A DNA stretch of 64,000 bases from Variovorax sp. PBL-H6 (lineage in GTDB: Bacteria; Pseudomonadota; Gammaproteobacteria; Burkholderiales; Burkholderiaceae_C). The translations under genes were made by a program, and so were the position numbers. The notes under the pieces are model-generated. The model was not told the DNA's origin and made no database searches. It worked only from the letters and a program-made list of their open reading frames with translations. Below, piece by piece: positions 14,629 through 27,761 of this stretch; position 1 is the stretch's first letter; each line of letters starts with the position of its first letter. The stretch is taken from assembly GCF_901827155.1 (NCBI RefSeq), contig NZ_LR594659.1, positions 5,164,501-5,228,500 of the forward strand, written 5' to 3'.

Positions 14629-14882
14629 GGCCGATCTTCTCCTCCGGAGTCCAGTAAGCCTGCATCGGCGCGCAGCTCGATGGCTCGCCACACGCTGCGT
14701 CGGGTTGCGTCGTCCATGCCGCTCCATGCGGCGATCTCGTCGATGGTGCGCAGGCAGCCTTCGCAGAAGCCACTGGCCGGGTCCATGCGGCAGACGGAAA
14801 TGCAGGGAGAGGGCACGTCGCGTGCCTTGCTGCGCGCGGCGACGGCGCGATCGGCGAGCGGATGGAGGGCATCCCCGCTCAC
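14625..14882 (-). CDS. DUF1289 family small Cys-motif protein
   Basis: An 85-residue protein with the DUF1289 signature: PCISVCRMDPASGFCEGCLR, carrying four cysteines in a CxxxC-x8-CxxC array (residues about 27-43), followed by TIDEIAAWSGM. This suggests metal binding. It is translationally coupled at both ends by ATGA overlaps: with ybaK upstream (14879-14882) and the thioredoxin-fold isomerase downstream (14625-14628). The molecular function of the family is unknown. Confidence 0.85.
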   Translation of the reverse strand: MSGDALHPLADRAVAARSKARDVPSPCISVCRMDPASGFCEGCLRTIDEIAAWSGMDDATRRSVWRAIELRADAGLLDSGGEDRP

Positions 14883-15370
14883 ACCACGTCCGCCACCGGC
14901 GCGCCGGTCAGCGACTCGAGCTCATGCGGGCGCAGTTGCACCACCGCATGCGGGTGCCCGGCCGCCGCCCAGACTTCGTCGAAGCGGAACAGCTCGCGGT
15001 CGATCAGCATCACCGGGGCCGTGGCATGGGCAAAGGGCGAGACGCCGCCGATTGAGAAGCCGGTCGCGCGTTTGACGAAGTCGGCATCGGCGCGGCCCAG
15101 CTTGCCGCCGACCAGCGCTTCGACCTTCTTTTCGTCGACCCGCTTGTCGCCCGAGGTCACGACCAACACCGCTGCCTCGTCGCTCTTGCGGCGGAACACG
15201 ATGCTCTTGGCGATCTGCGCCACCGAGATGCCCAGAGCATCGGCCGCCTGCTGCGCGGTGCGGCAGGCATCGTCGAGCATCCGCGGCGCATGTGGATGGC
15301 CACGCTCTTGCAGCAGCCGCGCGACGCGCTGCACGCCTTCCGGGAGGGATGTCAATTCAGCACCGCACAT
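14879..15370 (-). CDS. YbaK/EbsC family aminoacyl-tRNA deacylase
   Basis: A 163-residue trans-editing domain homologous to YbaK and the insertion domain of ProRS, which hydrolyses mischarged aminoacyl-tRNA in the cytosol. The conserved lysine region is AKSIVFRRKSDEAAVLVVTS (about residues 60-79), and GGVSPFAHATAPVMLIDREL (about 115) is the family glycine/proline-rich substrate loop. It lies 18 bases after the HMG-CoA lyase gene on the same strand, so it may be carried on the distal end of the leucine/biotin transcript. The exact tRNA specificity (Cys-Pro or Ala-Pro) is not visible. Confidence 0.88.
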   Translation of the reverse strand: MCGAELTSLPEGVQRVARLLQERGHPHAPRMLDDACRTAQQAADALGISVAQIAKSIVFRRKSDEAAVLVVTSGDKRVDEKKVEALVGGKLGRADADFVKRATGFSIGGVSPFAHATAPVMLIDRELFRFDEVWAAAGHPHAVVQLRPHELESLTGAPVADVV

Positions 15371-15388
15371 GGATGGGCCAAGCGTATC

Positions 15389-16309
15389 TCACGCCGCCCG
15401 CTTGGTCCGGATCGCCTTCGACACCCGCGAGTTCGGCTCCCGGCCGAGGGCCTCGTTGATGTAGACACCGGCGTCGATGAGCTTGTCGAGGTCGATGCCG
15501 GTCTCGATGCCCATGCCATGCAGCATGTAGACCACGTCCTCGGTCGCGACGTTGCCTGTGGCGCCCTTCGCAAAGGGACAGCCGCCCAGGCCGCCCACCG
15601 ACGTGTCGAATTGCCACACGCCCAGTTCCAGGCTGGCAAGGGTGTTGGAGAGCGCCTGGCCGTAGGTGTCGTGGAAGTGGCCGGAGATGTCGTCGACGGC
15701 GAAGTGATCGAGCGTCGCCTCGAGCGCGCGGCGCACCTTCAGGGGCGTGCCCACGCCGATGGTGTCGGCAACGCCTACGTGCTGCACGCCGATGTCCTTC
15801 ATCAGCTTCGCGAGCATGCCCACGCGCTCGGGCGCGACCTCGCCTTCGTAGGGGCAGCCCACGGTGCACGACATGGCGCCGCGCACATGGATCCCTTTCT
15901 CGCGCGCCGCGTCCACCACGGGACTGAAGCGCTCGATGCTCTCGGCGATGGAGCAGTTGATGTTCTTCTGGCTGAAGGCCTCGCTGGCGGCGCCGAAGAC
16001 CACGATCTCGTCGGGCCACTCCTCGCGTGGCGCGGCGATCGCCGCCTCGAAGCCCTTCATGTTGGGCGTGAGCACCGAATAGCGCACGCCCGGCCGGCGG
16101 CGGATGCCCTGCATGACCTGCGCGTTGTCGGCCATCTGCGGCACCCACTTCGGGCTGACGAAACTGGTGACCTCGATCTCCTTCAATCCGGCCTCCTGGA
16201 GGCGATGGACCAGGCCGATCTTGACCTCGGCGGGAACGGCCTGCTTTTCGTTCTGCAGGCCATCGCGCGGACCGACGTCGACGAGCTTGACATGGGTGGG
16301 GAGCTTCAT
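15389..16309 (-). CDS. mvaB: Hydroxymethylglutaryl-CoA lyase
   Basis: A 306-residue TIM-barrel lyase that cleaves HMG-CoA to acetoacetate and acetyl-CoA, the last step of leucine catabolism (also named liuE or hmgL). The family N-terminal metal/substrate motif VDVGPRDGLQNEK (about residues 10-22) is intact. Other blocks are SFVSPKWVPQMAD, the metal-binding HFHDTYGQAL, and the catalytic Cys loop GGLGGCPFAKGATGNVATED near residue 245. It lies 39 bases downstream of the hydroxyacid dehydrogenase gene, in line with the biotin and carboxylase genes. Confidence 0.95.
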   Translation of the reverse strand: MKLPTHVKLVDVGPRDGLQNEKQAVPAEVKIGLVHRLQEAGLKEIEVTSFVSPKWVPQMADNAQVMQGIRRRPGVRYSVLTPNMKGFEAAIAAPREEWPDEIVVFGAASEAFSQKNINCSIAESIERFSPVVDAAREKGIHVRGAMSCTVGCPYEGEVAPERVGMLAKLMKDIGVQHVGVADTIGVGTPLKVRRALEATLDHFAVDDISGHFHDTYGQALSNTLASLELGVWQFDTSVGGLGGCPFAKGATGNVATEDVVYMLHGMGIETGIDLDKLIDAGVYINEALGREPNSRVSKAIRTKRAA

Positions 16310-16348
16310 GGGTTGAGCCTTGTTCAGTCTTGTCTTGGGTAACGGGAT

Positions 16349-17278
16349 TCAGTATCCCCGCTCGCGCTCGACCACGCCAGCCACGGGCTCGCCCCGCTCG
16401 ATCGCAAGGATCTTGCCGGCGATCTGGGCAATGGTGGCTCCGCGTACCGTGCGTGCCGAGCCGTGCGGCGTCACCGTGATCTTCGGATGGCGCCAGAAAG
16501 GATGGTCTGCAGGCAGCGGCTCGACCTCGAACACGTCCAGCGTGGCGCCGGCGAGCTGCCCGCCGTCCAGCAGTGGGACGAGGTCGGCCTCGACCAGGTG
16601 CGCGCCGCGCGCGACATTGATCAGGTAGCCGCCCGGCTTGCCGCCATTCAGGCGCGAGAGCGTCTCGCGGTTGAGGATGCCGCGCGTGGCCTCGGTCAAC
16701 GGCAGCAGGTTGACCAGCACGCGGCTGGCGCCGAGGAAGGCGTCGAATTCCGCCTCGCCCGCAAAGGAGCGCAGGCCCTCGATCGCCTTGGGCGAGCGGC
16801 TCCATCCATTGACCGGGAACTCGAACTGCGCGACCGCTTTCGCAACGCGCTCGCCCAGCACGCCCAGGCCCATGACGCCGACGGGAAAGTCCTCGCGCTC
16901 GCGCGGCCTGCGAAAGCCCCAACGGCTCTCGCGCGCCTCGGCCTCGTAGAAATCGAACTCGCGGAAATGCCGTATCAGCGCGTGGCAGACGTACTCGGCC
17001 ATCTGCACCGACATGCCTGCATCGTCGAGTCGCACAACGAGGGCCTGGGGCGGCAGCCTGAGCTTGAGCAATGCATCCACGCCCGCACCGATGTTGAAGA
17101 TGCCGCGCAGCCCCGACTGCTCGTCGATGAAGGACTGCGGCGGCGACCAGACAACGGCATGGTCGGCCTGCGGCGCGCCCGGTTCCCAGTTCTCGACCTC
17201 GGCGCCGGGCAGCGCGGCGCGCAGGCCCTCGATCCAGGCGTCAGGGCGGTTGTCGGTGAGGCAGACGGTGATTCGCAT
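16349..17278 (-). CDS. D-2-hydroxyacid dehydrogenase, glyoxylate/hydroxypyruvate reductase A type
   Basis: A 309-residue NAD(P)H-dependent reductase of the GhrA subgroup. The nucleotide loop is VMGLGVLGERVAKAVAQF (about residue 140), the catalytic Arg is in LINVARGAHLVEADL, and the catalytic His is in TVTPHGSARTVRGA (about 280), where GhrA-type enzymes have their His-Gly-Ser. The start at 17276-17278 leaves 10 bases to the carboxylase stop, so the genes are co-transcribed. The family reduces glyoxylate and hydroxypyruvate. Its place in a leucine/biotin gene string is unexplained, and a related 2-oxoacid is possible. Confidence 0.88.
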   Translation of the reverse strand: MRITVCLTDNRPDAWIEGLRAALPGAEVENWEPGAPQADHAVVWSPPQSFIDEQSGLRGIFNIGAGVDALLKLRLPPQALVVRLDDAGMSVQMAEYVCHALIRHFREFDFYEAEARESRWGFRRPREREDFPVGVMGLGVLGERVAKAVAQFEFPVNGWSRSPKAIEGLRSFAGEAEFDAFLGASRVLVNLLPLTEATRGILNRETLSRLNGGKPGGYLINVARGAHLVEADLVPLLDGGQLAGATLDVFEVEPLPADHPFWRHPKITVTPHGSARTVRGATIAQIAGKILAIERGEPVAGVVERERGY

Positions 17279-17288
17279 GCCCGCAAGC

Positions 17289-19286
<1,998 letters not shown>

Positions 19287-19331
19287 GAGGACGGCTTTCC
19301 TGTGGGGGAGGTGGTGTGGATGGGGACGGGC

Positions 19332-20333
19332 TCAGGCGTCGCTGCGCATGCCCAGCCGCGCCAGCAGCGCGCGGTCTTTCGCGGCCTGGGGGTTGGCGGT
19401 GGTCAGCAGGCGATCGCCGTAGAAGATCGAATTGGCGCCGGCGAGGAAGCACAGCGACTGCAGCGCTTCGTCCATCTGCTCGCGCCCGGCCGACAGGCGC
19501 ACCATGCTCTTCGGCATGGTGATCCGGGCGACGGCAATGGTGCGCACGAACTCGAAAGGGTCGAGCGGCTCGGTGCCTGCCAGCGGCGTGCCCTCGACCT
19601 GCACAAGGTTGTTGATGGGCACCGACTCGGGGCAGGGGTCGAGATTGGCCAGCTGCGCGATGAGTCCGGCACGCTCCGCGCGCGATTCGCCCATGCCGAC
19701 GATGCCGCCGCAACACACATGCAGGCCGGCATCGCGCACGTGGCCGAGGGTGTCCAGGCGGTCCTGGTAGGTCCGGGTCGTGATGATCCTGTCGTAGAAC
19801 TCGGGAGCGCTGTCGAGGTTGTGGTTGTAGTAGTCGAGGCCCGCGTCCGCCAGTCGCTGCGCCTGTTCCGCCTCGAGCATGCCGAGGGTCACGCAGGTCT
19901 CCAGGCCGAGCGCCTTGACGCCGCGCACCATCTCGATGACGGGCTCCAGGTGCCGCTCCTTCGGGCTGCGCCAGGCCGCGCCCATGCAGAAGCGCGTGGC
20001 GCCATGGTCTTTCGCGGCCTGGGCTGCCGCCAGTACCTCGTCGAGCGCCATCAGCTTGCTGGCCTGCAGGCCGGTGTCGTGGTGGGCGCTCTGCGGGCAA
20101 TAGCCGCAGTCCTCCTCGCAGCCGCCGGTCTTGATCGACAGCAGGGTCGAGAGCTGCACGGTGTTGGCGTCGAAGTGCGCGCGATGCACCTGCTGCGCGC
20201 GGAACAGCAAGTCGTTGAAGGGCAGCTCGAAGAGCGCCTTGACGCTATCGACGCGCCACGCGGCGTTGCCGGGCAAGGCGTGCTGTTGCGAGGCCGTGGC
20301 CTTGCGGTCGATGAAGCTGATGCTGTGTTCCAT
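19332..20333 (-). CDS. bioB: Biotin synthase
   Basis: A 333-residue radical-SAM enzyme that inserts sulfur into dethiobiotin, the last step of biotin synthesis. The SAM cluster motif [16 protein letters not shown] places ligands at Cys72, Cys76 and Cys79. Downstream family blocks include [35 protein letters not shown] and [15 protein letters not shown]. It lies 24 bases after bioD and 45 bases before the methylcrotonyl-CoA carboxylase biotin subunit, an enzyme that uses the product. Length is normal for proteobacteria. Confidence 0.97.
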   Translation of the reverse strand: MEHSISFIDRKATASQQHALPGNAAWRVDSVKALFELPFNDLLFRAQQVHRAHFDANTVQLSTLLSIKTGGCEEDCGYCPQSAHHDTGLQASKLMALDEVLAAAQAAKDHGATRFCMGAAWRSPKERHLEPVIEMVRGVKALGLETCVTLGMLEAEQAQRLADAGLDYYNHNLDSAPEFYDRIITTRTYQDRLDTLGHVRDAGLHVCCGGIVGMGESRAERAGLIAQLANLDPCPESVPINNLVQVEGTPLAGTEPLDPFEFVRTIAVARITMPKSMVRLSAGREQMDEALQSLCFLAGANSIFYGDRLLTTANPQAAKDRALLARLGMRSDA

Positions 20334-20357
20334 GAAGAGAGATTCCTGTAGGCGGGT

Positions 20358-21056
20358 TCAGGCGGCCAGCGCCAGGGTGCTGCGCAACATGCGCAAATCG
20401 AGATGGGCGGCGGCGCGGGCCGCCTCGGGCGAGCCCAGGTGCGGCACCACGCCGAGCAGCGGCGCGTCCAGATGCGCTCGGAGTGTTTCGATGTTGGCCT
20501 CGAGGGCCAGCATCTGGGGATCGATGACGCTGCCGACCCAGCCCGCGAGCACGAGGCCGCGCGCACGAACTGCCTCGGCGGTGAGCAGCGCGTGGTTCAG
20601 GCAGCCGAGCCGCAATCCCACGACGAGCACCACCGGCAGCCCCAGCGCCACGGCGAGATCAGCGCTGTCGAAGTTGTCGGCCAGCGGCACGCGGAAGCCG
20701 CCTACGCCCTCGACGATCACGGCATCGGCCTGCTTCGCGAGCTGCGCGTACGCCAACAGCAGGGGCTGCAGCGCGATGCACATGTCCTCGTCCTGCGCTG
20801 CCAGGTGCGGCGATATCGGCGCGCGCAGCAGGTACGGGCAGCGCAGCGGCAGCGGGGCATCGACGTTGCCGGCGAGCTGCAGATGCTCGACGTCTTGGTT
20901 GCGCCACATGCCGCCGATGAGGTCGAGGCCGGCTGCCACCGGCTTCATGCCGACTGCGCGCAGGCCCGATGCAGCCAACGACCACAGCATGGCGCTGCTG
21001 ACCAGTGTCTTGCCTACGCCGGTGTCGGTGCCTGTGACGAAGCAATGCACTTTCAT
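20358..21056 (-). CDS. bioD: ATP-dependent dethiobiotin synthetase
   Basis: A 232-residue P-loop enzyme that closes the ureido ring of dethiobiotin from diaminopelargonate, CO2 and ATP. The N-terminal loop is [19 protein letters not shown] (residues 6-24). [20 protein letters not shown] holds the EGxGG motif with substrate contacts, and [18 protein letters not shown] is the strand leading to the nucleotide site. The 267-base gap upstream, before bioF, carries a repeat element. Transcription presumably reads through it from bioA-bioF. Confidence 0.96.
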   Translation of the reverse strand: MKVHCFVTGTDTGVGKTLVSSAMLWSLAASGLRAVGMKPVAAGLDLIGGMWRNQDVEHLQLAGNVDAPLPLRCPYLLRAPISPHLAAQDEDMCIALQPLLLAYAQLAKQADAVIVEGVGGFRVPLADNFDSADLAVALGLPVVLVVGLRLGCLNHALLTAEAVRARGLVLAGWVGSVIDPQMLALEANIETLRAHLDAPLLGVVPHLGSPEAARAAAHLDLRMLRSTLALAA

Positions 21057-21140
21057 TGGAGAACCTCCGCGTGACGCACGGCGGTGCTTGCCTTGCGGGC
21101 CTCCGGCTTAGGGATTTGCCGACTTGCTCTGTGCCCGTTG

Positions 21141-21278
21141 GAGGGAGGGTTGGGGTGAGGGCACCGGGATTTCGATTCGTACCGAGTGCTTGGTTTGAGG
21201 CTCCAGCCTCGGAACGAGCGCAACGTACCAACATAAGACCCGCTGCCCTCACGCCAACCCTCTCCCCGAGGGAGAGGG
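21141..21278. repeat. MITE-like inverted stem-loop repeat between bioF and bioD
   Basis: The left arm GAGGGAGGGTTGGGGTGAGG, continuing GCA (21141-21163), is inverted relative to TGCCCTCACGCCAACCCTCT, continuing CCC (21244-21266), about 80 bases apart. The right arm also folds on itself (CCCTCTCC/GGAGAGGG, 21258-21278). It belongs to the same family as the insertions within uvrA at 6696-6812 and 7361-7505. It fills most of the only sizeable gap in the biotin gene run. No transposase is present. Confidence 0.7.
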
Positions 21279-21324
21279 AGCGCCACCGCGGTCGTGCCCT
21301 TCAGCAAGGCCCCCATCGCGTGTC

Positions 21325-22557
21325 TCATGCAGCCTCCTTCCAAGGCTGCGCCAGCAGCTGCCCCAACGCATCGACCAGCCGCGCAACATCGTCCTCGCCG
21401 TGGCTGGCCGACAGCGCGATGCGCAGCCGCGCGGTCCCGACCGGTACGGTGGGCGGCCGGATCGCGCCGACTCGCAGCCCGAGAGCGTCGAGCTGCGCGG
21501 ACAGCTGCATCGCACGCGCGTTCTCCCCCACGATCAACGGCTGGATCGCAGTCGTCGACTCGGCGAGCCGGGCGCCGCCGCCAAGGGGCAGCACGCGCTG
21601 CAAGCCTGCGCGCAGTTGCGCAATGCGTGCGTGCAACTGAGCGCGGCGCCGGGCCCCCTCCTCGCCTTCGATCAAATCCAGGCTGGCGAGCAGCGCATGG
21701 GCGATGGCCGGCGGCGCGGCGGTGGTGAAGATGTAAGGCCGCGCGCGTTGCACCAGGTAGTCGATCACGGTGCGGTGCGCGGCCACGAAGGCCCCCGACA
21801 CACCCGCGGCCTTGCCGAGCGTGCCCACGAGGATGAGCCGCTCGGACCGCAAGTCAGTCTCTTCCAGCACGCCACGGCCCCGCGCACCGAGTACGCCGAA
21901 GCCGTGGGCATCGTCCAGCACCAGCCAGGCATCGTGGCGCTCGGCCAGCGCCAGCAGCCCAGCGACGGGCGCGATGTTGCCGTCCATGCTGAACACGGCA
22001 TCGCTCACGATCAGCTTGACTGCCGCGTCGCAGCGCGCGAGCTGCGCATCGAGCGCCTGCACGTCGCAGTGCGGATAGCGTTCGACCCGCGCCTTGGCCA
22101 GCCGGGCGCCGTCGATCAGCGAAGCATGGTTCAGCGTCTCGGAGAAGATCACCGCCTCGGCGCCGCCAAGGGCGGACAGCACCGCGAGGTTGGCCATGTA
22201 GCCGGTGCAGAAGAAGAGGCTCTGCGCTTCGGGAATGTGCGGCGCCATCCAGCCGGCCAGCCGCTCCTCGAGCTGTGCATGCGCGCGCGAGTGGCCGAGG
22301 ATCAGGTGCGAGCCGCCGCTGCCTGCGCCGTAGCGCGCCGCGCCTTCGGCCATCGCGGCCACCAGCGCCGGGTGCGCGGCCAGACCGAGGTAGTCGTTGC
22401 TGCCGAAAGCCAGGAGCGTGCGCGGCACCGCGGCGCCGGGCAGCGTGAGCCGCTGCGCGGGCGCGCAGGGCGTCTCGGCAATGAGCCGCCGGCGGCGCAG
22501 GGTTTGCGCGTCGAGCCCCGCGATTTCATGCTGGAGGCGGTCAAGCAAGCGCGACAT
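21325..22557 (-). CDS. bioF: 8-amino-7-oxononanoate synthase
   Basis: A 410-residue PLP enzyme of the alpha-oxoamine synthase family that condenses pimeloyl-thioester and alanine. Motifs: [19 protein letters not shown] (N-terminal), [53 protein letters not shown], and the PLP-lysine segment [17 protein letters not shown] (about residue 245). The start at 22555-22557 overlaps the end of bioA by 17 bases, so translation is likely coupled. An in-frame ATG 21 bases upstream is less likely because it extends the overlap. Confidence 0.96.
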   Translation of the reverse strand: MSRLLDRLQHEIAGLDAQTLRRRRLIAETPCAPAQRLTLPGAAVPRTLLAFGSNDYLGLAAHPALVAAMAEGAARYGAGSGGSHLILGHSRAHAQLEERLAGWMAPHIPEAQSLFFCTGYMANLAVLSALGGAEAVIFSETLNHASLIDGARLAKARVERYPHCDVQALDAQLARCDAAVKLIVSDAVFSMDGNIAPVAGLLALAERHDAWLVLDDAHGFGVLGARGRGVLEETDLRSERLILVGTLGKAAGVSGAFVAAHRTVIDYLVQRARPYIFTTAAPPAIAHALLASLDLIEGEEGARRRAQLHARIAQLRAGLQRVLPLGGGARLAESTTAIQPLIVGENARAMQLSAQLDALGLRVGAIRPPTVPVGTARLRIALSASHGEDDVARLVDALGQLLAQPWKEAA

Positions 22558-23938
22558 CGCAGGCCTCCTTGGCAGCATGCGGCGCGGCGACGGCGTCGAG
22601 GGTGGCTACGGTGCCCTCGACCAGGCGATCGATCTCGTGGTCGGTGATCGCGTAGGGCGGCATGAGGTAGACAGTGCGGCCGATGGGGCGCATCAGCAGG
22701 CCCTGGTCCCGCGCCGCGAGATGGAAACGCTCCGCAAAGCGCTCGCCGGGCTCTCGCACGTCGAAGGCGCTGATCATGCCGCACTGGCGCAGGTGATCGA
22801 CGGGCCGCGCGCCCAGGCCCTCCCGCAGACGCTGCAGGATGCGCGCGGCCCGCCCACGATTGCGGTTCAACACGTCTTCGTGCGCGAACAGGTCGAGGGT
22901 GGCCAATGCGGCGCGGCAGGCCAGCGCATTGCCGGTGTAGGAATGCGAATGCAGGAAGCTGCGAGACACGTCGTCGTCCACGAAGCATTGGTAGATCGCG
23001 TCACGCGACATCACCAGCGCCAGCGGCAGGTAGCCGCCGCTGATGCCCTTCGACAGGCACAGGAAGTCGGGCCAGATGCCGGCCTGCTCCGAGGCGAAGA
23101 AGCTACCGGTGCGCCCGCACCCAACGGCGATCTCGTCGGCGATCAGGTGCACACCGAAGCGGTCGCACAGGGCGCGCGCCCGGCGCAGGTACTCGGGATG
23201 ATGCATCGCCATCCCGGCGGCGCACTGCACCAGCGGCTCGACGATGACGGCGGCGATCGTGTCGTGCTGCTCGGCCAGCAGCGCGCCCAGCGCATCGGCC
23301 GCGCGCCGAGCGACATCGGCGGCGTCCTCGCCTGGCTTGGCACTGCGCGCGTCGGGCGAAGGCACAAGGTGCGCATCGCCCAGCAGCGGCGCATAAGCGT
23401 CGCGGAACACGGCCACGTCGGTCACATGCAGCGCGCCCAGTGTCTCGCCGTGGTAGCCCTGGCGCAGCGCCACGAAGCGCCGCTTGCCGGCTCGGCCCGC
23501 ATTGCGCCAGGCATGGAAGCTCATCTTGAGCGCGATCTCCACCGCCGAGGCGCCGTCGGAGGCGTAGAAGCAGTGGCCGAGCGCGCCGCCGGTCAGCGCG
23601 GACAGCCGCTCGGCCAGCTCGACCGCGGGTGCATGGGTGCAGCCAGCGAGCATGACGTGGGGCAGCGTGTCGAGTTGCTGCTTGAGCGCGGCATTGATGG
23701 CCGGGTGCGCATGGCCGAACAGGTTGACCCACCAGGAGCTCGTAGCGTCCAGGTAGCAGCGACCCTCGTGGTCGACCAGCCAGACGCCTTCGCCGCGCGC
23801 GATCGGCAGCGGTGGCACGGCCTCGAGCCGGATGCTCTGGGTGCAGGGGTGCCACACATGGCGCCCGCTGCGCTGCTGCCAGTCGGCATTGCGCGCCGGG
23901 GCGGCTGTCGGGGGAGACGGAGAAGCAGGATTCAGCAC
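22541..23938 (-). CDS. bioA: Adenosylmethionine-8-amino-7-oxononanoate aminotransferase
   Basis: A 465-residue class-III PLP aminotransferase that makes diaminopelargonate using SAM as amino donor. Motifs: HVWHPCTQ near the N-terminus (substrate contact), [52 protein letters not shown], and the PLP-lysine segment [16 protein letters not shown]. The GTG at 23936-23938 is preferred because AAGGA lies about 8 bases upstream; a second in-frame GTG at 23995 lacks a good site. It is the first gene of the biotin run. The 184-base gap to the DUF4126 gene can hold its own promoter. Confidence 0.95.
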   Translation of the reverse strand: MLNPASPSPPTAAPARNADWQQRSGRHVWHPCTQSIRLEAVPPLPIARGEGVWLVDHEGRCYLDATSSWWVNLFGHAHPAINAALKQQLDTLPHVMLAGCTHAPAVELAERLSALTGGALGHCFYASDGASAVEIALKMSFHAWRNAGRAGKRRFVALRQGYHGETLGALHVTDVAVFRDAYAPLLGDAHLVPSPDARSAKPGEDAADVARRAADALGALLAEQHDTIAAVIVEPLVQCAAGMAMHHPEYLRRARALCDRFGVHLIADEIAVGCGRTGSFFASEQAGIWPDFLCLSKGISGGYLPLALVMSRDAIYQCFVDDDVSRSFLHSHSYTGNALACRAALATLDLFAHEDVLNRNRGRAARILQRLREGLGARPVDHLRQCGMISAFDVREPGERFAERFHLAARDQGLLMRPIGRTVYLMPPYAITDHEIDRLVEGTVATLDAVAAPHAAKEACDVALA

Positions 23939-24122
23939 GGGTTCGTTCCTTGTTCGATGGGGCTCGGGCCGCGCATCGTAGGCAGCGCTTCCCACCGCCG
24001 CAATGCAGCGCTTGTCCTCGAGATGGCTGCCGCTTGCGCGACGTTTCCAGCTGTTCCCAACATCTTTGCCTCAACGTCGCGCAACGGGCGGTCTATGTAC
24101 TGCCCGCGCCGTTACAAAAAAT

Positions 24123-24785
24123 TCAGACCTGGCCGTCTTCGTGCTTGTTCAAGCGGAAGGCCGGCGTCACACCCGGGTCCGGCCGGCCGCTGAAGATGCG
24201 CGCCAGGCGGGCGAAAAGCGCGCGCAGGAAGCGCCAGCTCTTGCGGATCAGCCAGACCGACAACGCGAGCAACACGACGAACACCAGCAAGAACACGAGC
24301 GGATGCGCCACCGCCAGCCACAGCCCTGCCGGCACCACGCTGTCCTCGACCAACGAGGCGCCGACATTGCTGAAGGGCTCGGGCGAAGTGTTGATGGCGG
24401 CGCGCGTGGTGGCCTTGGCCGCATGGGCGGTTGCGGCAAAGCTGCCGCCCAGCAGCGCGGCGACGATCGCCATCGCCGCGTGGTCGGCCCCGAAGACACT
24501 GGCGGCCAAGGCGGCACCGGCTGGAATGCGGATCACCGTGTGGACCATGTCCCATAGCGAGTCGAGGCCGGGGATCTTGTCGGCAAAGAACTCGATGAAG
24601 ACCATGAAGCCGCTTGCCGCGATCACCACCGGGTGCGCGAGCAGTTGCAGGCCGCCCGGCAGGGGCACCCAGCCCAGGTAGCCGGCCAGGCCGATCAACA
24701 GCACGACGAGGTAAAGCCGCACGCCGCTGGCCCAGCCGATGGCGGCCGAGAGGGCGAGCAGCTGCGGCAGGTCGAGGGAGTCCAT
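24123..24785 (-). CDS. DUF4126 membrane protein
   Basis: A 220-residue polytopic membrane protein with the DUF4126 signature. It has helices near residues 8-30 (LLALSAAIGWASGVRLYLVV), 45-65, 95-140 and 165-195, conserved FFADKIPGLDSLWDMVHTVI (about 70-89) and a basic C-terminal tail. The start at 24783-24785 lies 13 bases downstream of the hydratase gene. Family function is unknown. It is the last gene of the head segment of the leucine operon before the gap leading to bioA. Confidence 0.85.
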   Translation of the reverse strand: MDSLDLPQLLALSAAIGWASGVRLYLVVLLIGLAGYLGWVPLPGGLQLLAHPVVIAASGFMVFIEFFADKIPGLDSLWDMVHTVIRIPAGAALAASVFGADHAAMAIVAALLGGSFAATAHAAKATTRAAINTSPEPFSNVGASLVEDSVVPAGLWLAVAHPLVFLLVFVVLLALSVWLIRKSWRFLRALFARLARIFSGRPDPGVTPAFRLNKHEDGQV

Positions 24786-24798
24786 GGCGCGGCGCGTC

Positions 24799-25590
24799 TC
24801 AGCCGGAGATCCAGGAGGGCTTGCGCTTCTGGAGGAACGCCTGCACGCCTTCGCGGCCCTCCTCGCTGGCGCGGATGTCGGCAATGCCTTCGACGGTCTT
24901 CGCGATCAGCGCATCGTCGATCTCGCGGCCCGCCACGTCGGCGATCAGTTGCTTGCAGGCGCGCACCGCCGCTGGACTGGCACTGGTGAAGGCCTTCACG
25001 ATCTCGGCCACCTTGGCATCGAGCGCATCGGCAGCTACCACCTCGTGCACAAAGCCGATGCGATGGGCCTCGGCCGCACTGAAGCGCTCGGCCGTGAGAA
25101 AGTAGCGCTGCGCGGCACGCGTTCCCATCGCGCGCAGCACGTAAGGGCTGATCGTGGCGGGAATCAGGCCGATCTTGACCTCGCTGAGGCAATACCAGGC
25201 CGTGTCGACGCTCACCGCGACATCGCAGGCCGCCACCAGCCCCATGCCGCCGGCATAGACGTCGCCCTGCACGCGCGCGATCACCGGCTTGGGACTCTGG
25301 TCGATGGTGCGCAGCATTGCGGCCAGGCCGCCTGCATCGGCGATGTTCTGCTCGTGCGTGAATCCGGCCGCGCGTCGCATCCAGTTGAGGTTGGCACCGG
25401 CGCAGAACGCCGGGCCATTGGCACCCAGCACGATGGCGCGTACCTCGTTCGCTGCGCCGGCCTGCGAGAACGCTTCGTCCAGCTCATGGATGACCACGTC
25501 GTCGAAGGCATTGCGCAACTCGGGCCGATTGAGCCAGATGCGCGCGACGGAACCTTCGATGCTCAGTTCCAGCGTGGTGAAGGTGTTCAT
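24799..25590 (-). CDS. liuC: Enoyl-CoA hydratase family, probable methylglutaconyl-CoA hydratase
   Basis: A 263-residue crotonase-fold enzyme. The oxyanion-hole segments are ANGPAFCAGANLNWMRR (about 60-76) and VYAGGMGLVAACDVAVS (about 105-121), with the catalytic region SEVKIGLIPATISPYVLRAM following. In leucine catabolism this step hydrates 3-methylglutaconyl-CoA to HMG-CoA. The specific assignment comes from its place between the carboxylase beta subunit and the other leucine genes. The start ATG overlaps the DinB-like stop (TGA at 25587-25589). Confidence 0.9.
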   Translation of the reverse strand: MNTFTTLELSIEGSVARIWLNRPELRNAFDDVVIHELDEAFSQAGAANEVRAIVLGANGPAFCAGANLNWMRRAAGFTHEQNIADAGGLAAMLRTIDQSPKPVIARVQGDVYAGGMGLVAACDVAVSVDTAWYCLSEVKIGLIPATISPYVLRAMGTRAAQRYFLTAERFSAAEAHRIGFVHEVVAADALDAKVAEIVKAFTSASPAAVRACKQLIADVAGREIDDALIAKTVEGIADIRASEEGREGVQAFLQKRKPSWISG

Positions 25591-26099
25591 TGGGAGCGGG
25601 CTTCCTGTTGCAGCAAGTAGACCCAGTCGAGCTCGGGGCCCGGCTGGACCATGCCCGTCAGCGCAGCCGTGAGCTGGCCGCGATGGTGGGTCGCGTGGTT
25701 GAACACATGGCCGAGTGCCGGCGCGAACGGAATGCGCACCTCCTCGCCGTTGTTGCGGATGTAGGCCATCTCGCCGTCGTAGCGCTCGGGTGCGAGCGTG
25801 GCCAGCCAGGGGCTCCAGCGCGTGACGGCCTGCGCCAGCGCTTCGCACAGCGCGGCGCGATCGGCGTGCATTTCGGTGTTCAGCGGCACGCGCGGCGAGT
25901 GGCCTTCGGCGAAGCGGGAGTACCAGATGTCGTCGGTCACCAGCAGGTGGTTGACCGTGCCGTGCACCGAGCGAAAGAACAACCCGCAGTCGCGGCGCCA
26001 GTCGGCCTCCGCCAGCGTCTTCAGGTTGGACTCCAGCAGCTTCTGCGTCGCCCACACGTGGTAGCGCGCCAGGCTCGCGAAATAGTTCGGCAGCGACAT
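25587..26099 (-). CDS. DinB family protein
   Basis: A 170-residue four-helix-bundle protein of the DinB/YfiT superfamily. Conserved histidines are in FFRSVHGTVNHLLVTDDIWY (about 42-61) and GHVFNHATHHRGQLTAAL (about 126-143), the usual metal-binding triad region. Family members include metal-dependent thiol transferases and hydrolases, but this one has no assigned reaction. It is translationally coupled to the hydratase by an ATGA overlap and lies 16 bases after the carboxylase beta gene, so it belongs to the leucine operon. Confidence 0.87.
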   Translation of the reverse strand: MSLPNYFASLARYHVWATQKLLESNLKTLAEADWRRDCGLFFRSVHGTVNHLLVTDDIWYSRFAEGHSPRVPLNTEMHADRAALCEALAQAVTRWSPWLATLAPERYDGEMAYIRNNGEEVRIPFAPALGHVFNHATHHRGQLTAALTGMVQPGPELDWVYLLQQEARSQ

Positions 26100-26115
26100 G
26101 CTCTGCTCCTTGGCG

Positions 26116-27729
<1,614 letters not shown>

Positions 27730-27761
27730 GGTTCAGCGGGGTTCGAATGCAAAGTCCGTCG

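Noticed and set aside
22541..23995. bioA starting at the upstream GTG (23995)
   Set aside because: The downstream GTG at 23938 has AAGGA at proper spacing; the extension adds 19 residues with no family match.
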